Positions 1 through 6,031 of a DNA stretch of 6,111 nt are shown here, in pieces (positions within the stretch are counted from its first letter, which is position 1; each line of letters begins with the position of its first letter). The notes below the pieces were generated by a model. The model worked only from the letters and a program-made list of their open reading frames with translations, had not been told where the DNA came from and searched no databases. Source of the DNA: an uncultured Ruaniaceae bacterium. Its GTDB lineage: Bacteria; Actinomycetota; Actinomycetes; Actinomycetales; Beutenbergiaceae. The stretch lies in NCBI GenBank assembly GCA_947251855.1, contig CAMXUZ010000277.1, forward strand, positions 1-6,111, given 5' to 3'. Both the position numbers and the translations under genes were made by a program.

Positions 1-1209
1 GACGACGTCTGGCTCGCCGCAGACCTCAGCGAGATCGCCACCGGCCGCCCCCTACCCGCCGACCATGTCCTCGGGCTCGGCGGGGCATCGGCCACCCTCG
101 TCGGCCTCACGGTGCGGACCCCCGTCGAACGGGCCCTCGACCTCGGCACGGGTTCCGGCATCCAGACCCTCGGCCTGGCCACCCACGCCGAGCGCGTCCT
201 CGCCACGGACATCTCCCCGCGCGCACTGGAGTTCGCCGCGTTCAACACCGCGCTCAATGACGCGATGTCTCGCGTTCTCGGGCGGCCCGCCCGGGGTGAG
301 CGCGCCGGTGAACTCGAGTTCCGGCGGGGGTCGTTCTTCGAACCCGTCGACGGCGATTACGACCTCATCGTTTCCAACCCGCCCTTCGTGGTGAGCCCGC
401 GCGCCTCCTCCCTCGAGCGATACACCTACCGCGATGGCGGGTTCGTGGGGGACGGCGTGGTGCAGCACCTCCTGCAGGAGATGCCTGATTTCCTGCGCCC
501 GGGCGGGGTGGCGCAGCTGCTGGCGAACTGGGAGGTGCACGAGGGCCAGGAGTGGCACACCCGGATCGGGGAGTGGGTCCGGGCGTTGGGAATCGACGCG
601 TGGGTGGTGCAACGAGAATTCCTCGACCCCGCGCACTACGCCGCGACCTGGATCCGGGACGGGGGCCTCACCCCTGACCGGGACCCAGAGAGTTACCGCA
701 GCGCCTACACCGATTGGCTGGCGGACTTGACCTCCCGCGGGGTGCAGGGAATCGGGTTCGGCTATATCACGTTGCGCAAGCCCGCTCGTCCGCGCCCGCC
801 CTGGGTCCGCCTCGAGGAGATCACCGGCACGATCGGCGCGGGCCTGGGAGAGACGGTCGCCCGCACCCTCCAGGCGGTCGACTCCCTCGCCGGTGCCCGC
901 GATGCGGACCTGCTCCCGTGGCATCTCGAGGTTGCTCCCGACGTCAGCGAGGAACGGTACTACCGGCCCGGAGCGAGTGACCCGAACGTCATCCTGCTGC
1001 GTCAAGGGGGCGGATTCGCCCGGTCCGTTCAGATCGACACGCTCGGTGCCGCCGTCGTCGGAGCGTGCGACGGCGAGCTGAGCCTGGGCGAGATCTGCGC
1101 CGCCGTGGCGAGTCTCATCTCCGCGGAGGAGGCCGACGTGATAGCGGACGTTCTGCCCACGATCCGCGGGCTGCTCACCGATGGTCTCCTCGTGCATCGA
1201 CCCACCTGA
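1..1209 (+). CDS. Class I SAM-dependent methyltransferase (MTS/RsmC-like fold), 5'-truncated
   Basis: The reading frame is open from base 1, so the N-terminus lies outside the window; 402 residues are visible, ending at a TGA. Numbering from the first visible codon, residues 46-54 (LDLGTGSGI) are the glycine-rich SAM-binding motif I, residues 68-74 (TDISPRA) give the acidic motif II after the second strand, and residues 126-129 (NPPF) are the motif IV found in methyltransferases that modify amino nitrogens (RsmC/RlmG, PrmC and N6-adenine types). After the catalytic domain comes a C-terminal region (about 265-402) whose last 60 residues resemble a small PqqD-like or winged-helix module. The actinobacterial proteins of this architecture that I recall carry uncharacterised DUFs on both sides of the methyltransferase domain (probably DUF7059 and DUF7782; labels from memory). 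The substrate is unknown; rRNA, tRNA or protein are all possible. It is followed by the PAP2 gene after 17 nt and may be co-transcribed with it. Fold assignment is firm, biological role is not. Confidence 0.88.
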   Translation, partial: DDVWLAADLSEIATGRPLPADHVLGLGGASATLVGLTVRTPVERALDLGTGSGIQTLGLATHAERVLATDISPRALEFAAFNTALNDAMSRVLGRPARGERAGELEFRRGSFFEPVDGDYDLIVSNPPFVVSPRASSLERYTYRDGGFVGDGVVQHLLQEMPDFLRPGGVAQLLANWEVHEGQEWHTRIGEWVRALGIDAWVVQREFLDPAHYAATWIRDGGLTPDRDPESYRSAYTDWLADLTSRGVQGIGFGYITLRKPARPRPPWVRLEEITGTIGAGLGETVARTLQAVDSLAGARDADLLPWHLEVAPDVSEERYYRPGASDPNVILLRQGGGFARSVQIDTLGAAVVGACDGELSLGEICAAVASLISAEEADVIADVLPTIRGLLTDGLLVHRPT

Positions 1210-1214
1210 CGCGA

Positions 1215-1229
1215 TACCTTGATCTCGTG
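1215..1229 (+). promoter_or_regulatory. Possible leaderless promoter and start for the PAP2 gene
   Basis: The GTG at 1227 has no purine-rich Shine-Dalgarno sequence in the 17 nt that separate it from the previous stop. Six bases before it is TACCTT (1215-1220), which fits the actinobacterial -10 pattern TAnnnT at the spacing expected if transcription begins at the start codon. No convincing -35 element is seen. Translational coupling with the upstream gene is an equally good explanation. Confidence 0.25.
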
Positions 1230-2135
1230 ACTTCGAAGTGGCATGACGCCGTCCCTACCCGCCAGGCGTGGATAACCGCGCCTGTGCTGAGCCTTGCCGG
1301 ACTGATCGTGGGCCTGCTTGCGACCGGATGGTTCTTCCTCACCCGCCCCTCCGGGCAGATCGTCGACCAGCTCGCGTTGGTCGGGGCCCGCGACTACCCC
1401 GAGCACGGGAGCGGGAAGCTACGCGCGGCTGCCTACGATGCGCTCGTCACCGTGACGATGCCGGTCCGGGAGCTCGCGGAGGTGTGGGTGATGATCGTTG
1501 CCGCCGTGATCGTGCTCGCCGTCGCCGCGGCGCAACGAAAGTGGCTGCTTGCACTCGCCGCGATCGTCATGTTCGCCGGCGCCAACCTCACCACCCAGGC
1601 GATCAAGAAACTGTGGGATCAGCCCGCCCACGACCTATACGAAACGTACGGGAATTCGTGGCCCTCGGGTCACACGACGCTCGTGGCGACGGCGTGCCTC
1701 GCCCTCCTGCTCGTCGTCCCCGGGCGCTGGCGTTGGGTAGCGGCGCTACTGGGGAGCCTCGCGACGACACTCATGGCGTGGGCAACGATCCTCTCCGGCT
1801 GGCATCGACCTTCCGATACGGTTGCCGCTATTCTGGTTTCCGCGATTTGGTATGTTCTGGTAGAGATAGCACGTCGAAGCGTGGCCCCCGTGCCGCTGAC
1901 CGCGGGAGTGCGCAGCCCGGTGGCGATCCGGATCCTCGACATAGTTTCCGGGATCTGCGCCGCACTAGGTATAGGTATTCTCGCGGCCACCCTCTTGACC
2001 CTCCCGGATTCACCGGTGGCGGATATGGAGGTCGCGATTCAGCGGTTAGCATTCGTAGGGGCGTTCTTTGGAGTCGCGGCCATCGCGTTGGGAACCAACA
2101 GAGTTCTTCTCACGGTGGGGCCGCACGAGGATTAG
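1227..2135 (+). CDS. PAP2-superfamily membrane phosphatase-like protein
   Basis: A 302-residue integral membrane protein with about eight hydrophobic segments (roughly residues 17-38, 86-102, 106-125, 150-164, 168-190, 197-214, 236-259, 273-296). PAP2 enzymes remove phosphate from lipid phosphates such as phosphatidate or isoprenyl diphosphates. Motif 2 is intact: P146-S-G-H149, His being the expected acid/base. Motif 3 keeps the nucleophile pair H193-x3-D197 in GWHRPSD, but the position where the classical S-R-x5-H motif has Arg holds Thr. Motif 1 is weak: the Lys is present (K127/K128) but the following Arg-Pro reads Q132-P133. The last two hydrophobic segments lie beyond the PAP2 core. GTG 1227 is chosen because it is the first plausible start after the upstream stop and leaves a short charged N-terminus before the first membrane segment; the frame is also open further upstream inside the preceding gene, but that part reads as an Arg-rich shadow. 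The family call is good; catalytic activity and substrate are open. Confidence 0.87.
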   Translation: MTSKWHDAVPTRQAWITAPVLSLAGLIVGLLATGWFFLTRPSGQIVDQLALVGARDYPEHGSGKLRAAAYDALVTVTMPVRELAEVWVMIVAAVIVLAVAAAQRKWLLALAAIVMFAGANLTTQAIKKLWDQPAHDLYETYGNSWPSGHTTLVATACLALLLVVPGRWRWVAALLGSLATTLMAWATILSGWHRPSDTVAAILVSAIWYVLVEIARRSVAPVPLTAGVRSPVAIRILDIVSGICAALGIGILAATLLTLPDSPVADMEVAIQRLAFVGAFFGVAAIALGTNRVLLTVGPHED

Positions 2136-2138
2136 ATC

Positions 2139-2164
2139 CTCAATTTTGAGCTGGCGAGGCCAGC
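2139..2164 (+). promoter_or_regulatory. Two adjacent inverted repeats in the topA 5' leader
   Basis: The 44-nt gap before topA holds an AT-rich inverted repeat, CTCAA-TT-TTGAG (2139-2150), directly followed by a GC-rich one, GCTGGC-GAG-GCCAGC (2150-2164), which ends one base before the ribosome binding site. The second could form a 6-bp stem with a 3-nt loop in the mRNA and influence ribosome access, or either could be a protein-binding site. No clear -35/-10 pair is visible, so topA may be transcribed from upstream. The repeats are seen directly; function is inferred. Confidence 0.35.
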
Positions 2165-2174
2165 GGAAGGAAGG
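2165..2174 (+). promoter_or_regulatory. Ribosome binding site of topA
   Basis: GGAAGGAAGG ends 5 nt before the GTG at 2180. This strong purine-rich Shine-Dalgarno sequence fixes the topA start; the protein then begins with the short N-terminus normal for TopA before its first TOPRIM strand. Confidence 0.8.
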
Positions 2175-2179
2175 CAGTA

Positions 2180-4861
2180 GTGAGCGGACGCAAACTCGTC
2201 ATCGTGGAGTCCCCGGCGAAAGCCCGCACGATTTCGAGCTACCTGGGCCCGGAATTTACCGTGGAGGCCTCGGTCGGCCACATCCGTGACCTTCCGCAAC
2301 CCTCCGAACTGCCCGCGGAGCTCAAGAAAGGCCCGTACAAGAAGTTCGCGATCGACGTCGAATCCGGATTCGAGCCCTACTACGTCGTCTCTCCGGATAA
2401 GAAGAAGAAAGTCGCCGAACTGCGCAAAGCGCTCAAGGACGCCGACGAACTCTATCTCGCAACGGATGAGGACCGCGAGGGGGAAGCGATCGCGTGGCAC
2501 CTGCTCGAGGAGCTCAAGCCCAAGGTCCCCGTGAAGCGGATGGTGTTCCACGAGATCACCCGCGAAGCGATCGAGCGCGCCCTGGAGAACACCCGCGAGG
2601 TGGACACGCGGCTCGTCGACGCCCAGGAGACCCGCCGCATCCTCGACCGCCTCTACGGTTACGAGATCTCGCCCGTGCTCTGGCGCAAGGTCCGCCAAGG
2701 CCTGTCCGCCGGGCGCGTGCAGTCGGTGGCCACCCGGCTCGTGGTGGACCGCGAGCGTGAGCGGATGGCGTTCATCGCCGCTGAGTACTGGGATCTGGCG
2801 GGAGAATTTGCCGCCGAGGGCCAGGCATTCACGGCGAAACTCTCCGCTGTCGACGGCGTCAAGGTCGCCAGCGGGCGGGACTTCTCCGACGCCGGGAAGC
2901 TGAAGAACACCAAGGTGGTCGCGCTCGACCAACCGGCAGCCGAGTCGCTCGCCGCGGGCCTGGACGGCGCGGATTTCGCCGTCCGTTCGGTCGAGACCAA
3001 GCCCTACACCCGCCGTCCGGCCGCCCCGTTCACCACCTCCACGCTGCAGCAGGAGGCGTCCCGGAAGTTGCGCCTGAGCGCGAACTCCACGATGCGCACC
3101 GCTCAGGCGTTGTACGAGAACGGGTACATCACCTACATGCGTACCGACTCCCCGGCGCTCTCCGGGCAGGCGATCTCCGCAGCACGACGCCAAGCCACGG
3201 AGCTGTACGGCGCGGACGCCATTCCGGAAAAGCCCCGCTTCTACGGATCCCGCTCCAAGGGCGCCCAGGAGGCCCACGAAGCGATCCGCCCCGCGGGAGA
3301 CTTCTTCCGCACCCCCGGGCAGGTGGCCAAGGAGCTCTCCGGGGACCAACTGAAACTGTATGACCTCATCTGGAAGCGCACGGTCGCCTCCCAGATGGCT
3401 GACGCGAAGGGCTCGACGGCGACCCTACGCCTCGGTGCCGAGGCCGCCGACGGGCGCGCGGCCGAATTCTCGACCTCCGGCACCGTCATCACCTTCCGAG
3501 GTTTCCTCGCTGCGTACGAAGAGGGCCGCGACGCGGGCCGTTACGACGCGAAGTCGGACGGGGAGGCGCGCCTACCGCAGGTGAAGGAAGGCGACGCGGT
3601 GGACGCGCAGGGGATCGAGGCCGAGGGGCACGTGACCAACCCGCCGCCCCGGTACACCGAAGCATCCCTGGTGAAGTCGCTCGAGGACCTGGGAATCGGG
3701 CGCCCCTCGACGTACGCGGCGACGATCTCGGTGATCACCTCCCGCGGATACGTCGAACGGCGCGGCCAGGCGCTCGTGCCCACGTGGCTCGCCTTCGCCG
3801 TCACCCGCCTGTTGGAAGAGAACTACGGCTCGCTCGTCGATTACGACTTCACCGCCCAAATGGAAGCCGACCTCGATGCGATCGCGGGTGGCGAGGCGCA
3901 GCGGGTCGAGTGGCTCACCGGCTTCTACTTCGGCCGAGACGACCACGAGGGCCTGAAGAGGCTCGTGGAAGATACCGGCGACATCGACGCTCGAGCGATC
4001 AACACGATCGACCTCGGCGGCGGGATCGCCCTGCGGGTCGGCCGGTACGGACCCTACGTCGAGACGACCGGCGAGGACGGCGAACTCAAACGGGCCTCCG
4101 TGCCCGTGGATATCGCCCCTGACGAACTCACTGTCGAAAAGGCCGCCGAACTCATCGAGAAGCAGGCCGACGGCGACCGGGCGCTCGGTACCGACCCTGA
4201 GACGGGGCACGAGATCCTCGCCAAGGTGGGGCGGTTCGGGCCGTACGTCACCGAAGTGCTCCCCGAGCAGGACCCTGCACCGAAGAAGAAACCGAAACCT
4301 CGCACCGCCTCCCTGTTCAAGAACATGAGCCCCGAGACGGTCGATCTGGAGACGGCGCTGCGTCTCCTATCACTGCCCCGGGTCGTCGGCACCGTCACCG
4401 AGGGGGAGGGCGAGGACGCGAAAGAAGTACAGATCACCGCCCAGAACGGCCGGTACGGGCCATACTTGAGAAAGGGCACGGACTCCCGTTCGCTCACGTC
4501 GGAGGATCAGATCTTCGAGATCACCCTGGACGAGGCCCTCGAGATCTACGCGCAGCCCAAGCGCGGGCGCGGCGGGGCGGCGGCGAGACCACCTCTCGCG
4601 GAGTTCGGCAACGACCCGGAGACCGGCAAACCCGTCGTCGTCAAGGATGGCCGGTTCGGCCCCTACGTGACGGACGGGACGACGAACGCGTCCCTGCGTA
4701 AGGGCGATGAGGTGGCCACCCTTACCGAAGCGCGGGCGTTCGAGCTCCTCGCGGATCGCCGCGCCGCGGCGCCGGCCAAGAAGAAGGCCCCCGCAAAGAA
4801 GGCCCCCGCGAAGAAGACCACAGCGAAGAGGGCTCCGGCGAAGAAGAGCAGCAAGGAGTAA
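2180..4861 (+). CDS. topA: DNA topoisomerase I (type IA), TopA
   Basis: An 893-residue type IA topoisomerase that relaxes negatively supercoiled DNA through a transient 5'-phosphotyrosine link to one strand, using Mg2+. The TOPRIM domain (about 4-115) has the catalytic Glu in IVESPAKA (E10) and the metal-binding D96-x-D98-x-E100 in DEDREGE. The core (about 125-590) contains LSAGRVQS with R179 and the active-site sequence YITYMRTDS with nucleophile Y319 and R321, numbers that coincide with those of E. coli TopA. The C-terminal part has no Cys4 zinc fingers; instead four G-R-[YF]-G-P-Y repeats start at residues 621, 684, 757 and 824, followed by a KKAPA-type basic tail (about 862-893). That layout is typical of actinobacterial TopA, where the repeats and the lysine-rich tail bind DNA and support processivity. 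The protein contains no cysteine. The gene starts with GTG behind a strong ribosome binding site, 44 nt after the PAP2 gene. Complete and apparently intact. Confidence 0.98.
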   Translation: MSGRKLVIVESPAKARTISSYLGPEFTVEASVGHIRDLPQPSELPAELKKGPYKKFAIDVESGFEPYYVVSPDKKKKVAELRKALKDADELYLATDEDREGEAIAWHLLEELKPKVPVKRMVFHEITREAIERALENTREVDTRLVDAQETRRILDRLYGYEISPVLWRKVRQGLSAGRVQSVATRLVVDRERERMAFIAAEYWDLAGEFAAEGQAFTAKLSAVDGVKVASGRDFSDAGKLKNTKVVALDQPAAESLAAGLDGADFAVRSVETKPYTRRPAAPFTTSTLQQEASRKLRLSANSTMRTAQALYENGYITYMRTDSPALSGQAISAARRQATELYGADAIPEKPRFYGSRSKGAQEAHEAIRPAGDFFRTPGQVAKELSGDQLKLYDLIWKRTVASQMADAKGSTATLRLGAEAADGRAAEFSTSGTVITFRGFLAAYEEGRDAGRYDAKSDGEARLPQVKEGDAVDAQGIEAEGHVTNPPPRYTEASLVKSLEDLGIGRPSTYAATISVITSRGYVERRGQALVPTWLAFAVTRLLEENYGSLVDYDFTAQMEADLDAIAGGEAQRVEWLTGFYFGRDDHEGLKRLVEDTGDIDARAINTIDLGGGIALRVGRYGPYVETTGEDGELKRASVPVDIAPDELTVEKAAELIEKQADGDRALGTDPETGHEILAKVGRFGPYVTEVLPEQDPAPKKKPKPRTASLFKNMSPETVDLETALRLLSLPRVVGTVTEGEGEDAKEVQITAQNGRYGPYLRKGTDSRSLTSEDQIFEITLDEALEIYAQPKRGRGGAAARPPLAEFGNDPETGKPVVVKDGRFGPYVTDGTTNASLRKGDEVATLTEARAFELLADRRAAAPAKKKAPAKKAPAKKTTAKRAPAKKSSKE
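4781..4855 (+). repeat. 15-bp tandem repeat encoding the KKAPA tail of TopA
   Basis: Five consecutive 15-bp units begin at 4781, 4796, 4811, 4826 and 4841. The first two differ only at their last base (AAGAAGGCCCCCGC followed by A or G); the third and fourth are diverged, and the fifth keeps little beyond AAGAAG. They encode KKAPA, KKAPA, KKTTA, KRAPA and KKSSK, a histone H1-like basic tail. In-frame 15-bp units can gain or lose copies by replication slippage without breaking the gene, so tail length may vary between strains. Confidence 0.85.
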
Positions 4862-4894
4862 CTGCGCCGGGCGGCGGGCAAACCAGTGTTCGAG

Positions 4895-4913
4895 GCCGCG
4901 GGTTAACCGCGGC
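4895..4913. terminator. Hairpin between convergent topA and oxidoreductase genes, possible bidirectional terminator
   Basis: A perfect inverted repeat, GCCGCGG (4895-4901) and CCGCGGC (4907-4913), encloses a 5-nt loop, GTTAA. It lies 33 nt past the topA stop and includes the last codons of the opposing gene, whose TAA stop (complement of 4903-4905) is in the loop. The + strand continues with GTTCGTT, only mildly T-rich, and there is no T-run on the - strand, so this would be an imperfect intrinsic terminator. The position between convergent genes favours a terminator role. Confidence 0.5.
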
Positions 4914-5937
4914 GTTCGTTGGGGAATTCAACGCCCAGGTGATCGCGCACCGCGTCGAGGGTGCGCATCACGTCGAGGGTGTCCTGCCAGGGCATCAGGG
5001 GTGACTCCTGCACGCGCGCGTACACGTTCCGCGCCACCTCTGCTGCCTGGAACTGGTAACCGCCGGCCACGTCGCTCGCCAGCGTGTAGGGATCGGCATC
5101 GATCGGATGCACCGTGAGGCGGGTGCCGGGGTGGTAGAACGTGTCGCTCAACGTTATCCGCCCCTGGGTCCCGGAGACCTCTGCGATGTTGTTCGATCGG
5201 GAGAGCATGGTTGTCGCGACCGTCGCCACCGCACGCGGGTAGGTCATCGTGATCCCGACCGTTTCGTCCACTCCCGCCGGGCTGAGATGCCCGGCTGCCG
5301 TGACCGCGCTGGGCGCGCCGAGGAGATGATGCACGAAGGAGACCGGGTACACCCCCAGATCGAGCAGCGCCCCGCCGGCGAGTTGGGGTTGGGCGAGCCG
5401 CGGAACGTGCGCGACCGCCTGACCATGGGCGGCATAGACGTGGACGATCTCGCCGATCGTCCCCCGCGCGAGGAGCGCGCGCAGCGTGTAGAACTGTGGT
5501 AGGAACCGTGTCCACATCGCTTCCATCACGAACACCCCCGCCGTCCGCGCGGCGCGGAACACTTCCTCGGCCTCGAACGCGTTGCGGGTGAAGGCCTTCT
5601 CCACGAGCACATGCTTGCCTGCGGAAATAGCGGCGAGGGCATGTTCGTAGTGCAGGGAATGCGGGGAGGCGACGTAGACGACATCCACCGCCTCGTCGTC
5701 CACCAGTTCCGCGTAGGAGCCGTACGCGCTCGGTATCTCGAACCGTTCGGCGAACGCACGCGCGCGATCACGATCGCGGGAGCCGACGGCGGTAATCGTG
5801 CTGCGCGAATGGGCGGTCACGTCCCGCGCGAACAGCGCGGCAATGGTGCCGGGCGCGAGGATCCCCCATCGCAGGGTCGGGGCCGCGAGCGGGTTTGGGC
5901 CCGCCGGCTCCAGCGGCGTGGTGACGATCTCCTGCAT
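4903..5937 (-). CDS. Gfo/Idh/MocA-family NAD(P)-dependent oxidoreductase
   Basis: A 344-residue cytoplasmic dehydrogenase with an N-terminal Rossmann domain and a C-terminal alpha/beta substrate domain. After a leader of about 20 residues, WGILAPGTIA (24-33) is the nucleotide-binding loop, with Ala-Pro where many members have Gly-Thr. The catalytic Lys of the family signature is K114 in VLVEKAFTRNA, which reads EKA rather than the usual EKP. MEAMWTRFLP (138-147) and the D193-L-G-V-Y197 block, whose Tyr/Asp region lines the active site in relatives, point to the dihydrodiol dehydrogenase-like branch that also includes sugar dehydrogenases. The substrate cannot be predicted; related enzymes oxidise or reduce polyols, inositols, sugars or diols. 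The ATG at 5937 is chosen over an upstream in-frame start because AAGGAG lies 5 nt before it and the longer frame would run into tmk. The gene is convergent with topA and divergent from tmk. Confidence 0.93.
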   Translation of the reverse strand: MQEIVTTPLEPAGPNPLAAPTLRWGILAPGTIAALFARDVTAHSRSTITAVGSRDRDRARAFAERFEIPSAYGSYAELVDDEAVDVVYVASPHSLHYEHALAAISAGKHVLVEKAFTRNAFEAEEVFRAARTAGVFVMEAMWTRFLPQFYTLRALLARGTIGEIVHVYAAHGQAVAHVPRLAQPQLAGGALLDLGVYPVSFVHHLLGAPSAVTAAGHLSPAGVDETVGITMTYPRAVATVATTMLSRSNNIAEVSGTQGRITLSDTFYHPGTRLTVHPIDADPYTLASDVAGGYQFQAAEVARNVYARVQESPLMPWQDTLDVMRTLDAVRDHLGVEFPNERRG

Positions 5938-5942
5938 GTGCT

Positions 5943-5948
5943 CTCCTT
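5943..5948 (-). promoter_or_regulatory. Ribosome binding site of the oxidoreductase gene
   Basis: On the minus strand AAGGAG precedes the ATG (5937-5935) by 5 nt. This near-ideal Shine-Dalgarno sequence decides the start against the longer in-frame reading that begins at 6105. Confidence 0.8.
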
Positions 5949-5969
5949 CGCGCAATACCGATCCTTCCC

Positions 5970-5998
5970 AGGATAGGAGTACCTGTGGGCAGCGCGAA
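5970..5998 (-). promoter_or_regulatory. Weak candidate promoter for the oxidoreductase gene
   Basis: Read on the minus strand, TTCGCG (5998-5993) and TATCCT (5975-5970) are separated by 17 nt and would start transcription about 25 nt before the ATG, leaving room for the ribosome binding site. The -10 fits TATAAT at its first three bases and last base; the -35 is poor. It lies in the 94-bp divergent region, the only place a dedicated promoter could be. Confidence 0.25.
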
Positions 5999-6005
5999 CC
6001 GTTGT

Positions 6006-6017
6006 CGCCCGCGGGCG
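6006..6017. repeat. 12-bp perfect palindrome upstream of tmk
   Basis: CGCCCGCGGGCG is its own reverse complement and ends two bases before AAGGTGAG at the tmk start. It could be an operator for tmk or for the divergent gene, but a palindrome made only of G and C is not very surprising in DNA of this composition. Confidence 0.3.
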
Positions 6018-6019
6018 CT

Positions 6020-6027
6020 AAGGTGAG
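6020..6027 (+). promoter_or_regulatory. Ribosome binding site of tmk (overlaps a TAnnnT motif)
   Basis: AAGGTGAG sits 4 nt before the GTG at 6032 and is a good Shine-Dalgarno sequence. The overlapping TAAGGT (6019-6024) also fits an actinobacterial -10 motif 7 nt before the start codon, as in leaderless transcripts, but without a clear -35. The ribosome binding site reading is preferred. Confidence 0.6.
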
Positions 6028-6031
6028 CAGT

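Noticed and set aside
52..1197. Long minus-strand open frame (381 codons) opposite the methyltransferase gene
   Set aside because: The translation is low-complexity (rich in G, R, E, P, V), has no recognisable motif and mirrors the codon bias of the real gene. Such antisense frames are expected in GC-rich DNA.
1065..1226. Longer N-terminus of the PAP2 protein starting inside the methyltransferase gene
   Set aside because: The extension is Arg-rich and lies out of frame over the conserved C-terminal tail of the methyltransferase, typical of a shadow frame. GTG 1227 leaves a normal short N-terminus before the first membrane segment.
2132..3349. Minus-strand open frame of 405 codons opposite topA
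   Set aside because: It lies opposite strongly conserved TopA sequence and shows no domain or membrane pattern of its own; it is a codon-bias shadow. The same applies to the minus-strand frame at 3572-4210.
4781..4855. Tandem repeats considered as a CRISPR or non-coding satellite
   Set aside because: The units are contiguous without spacers, have a period of exactly five codons and are in frame with the TopA tail, so they are coding repeats.
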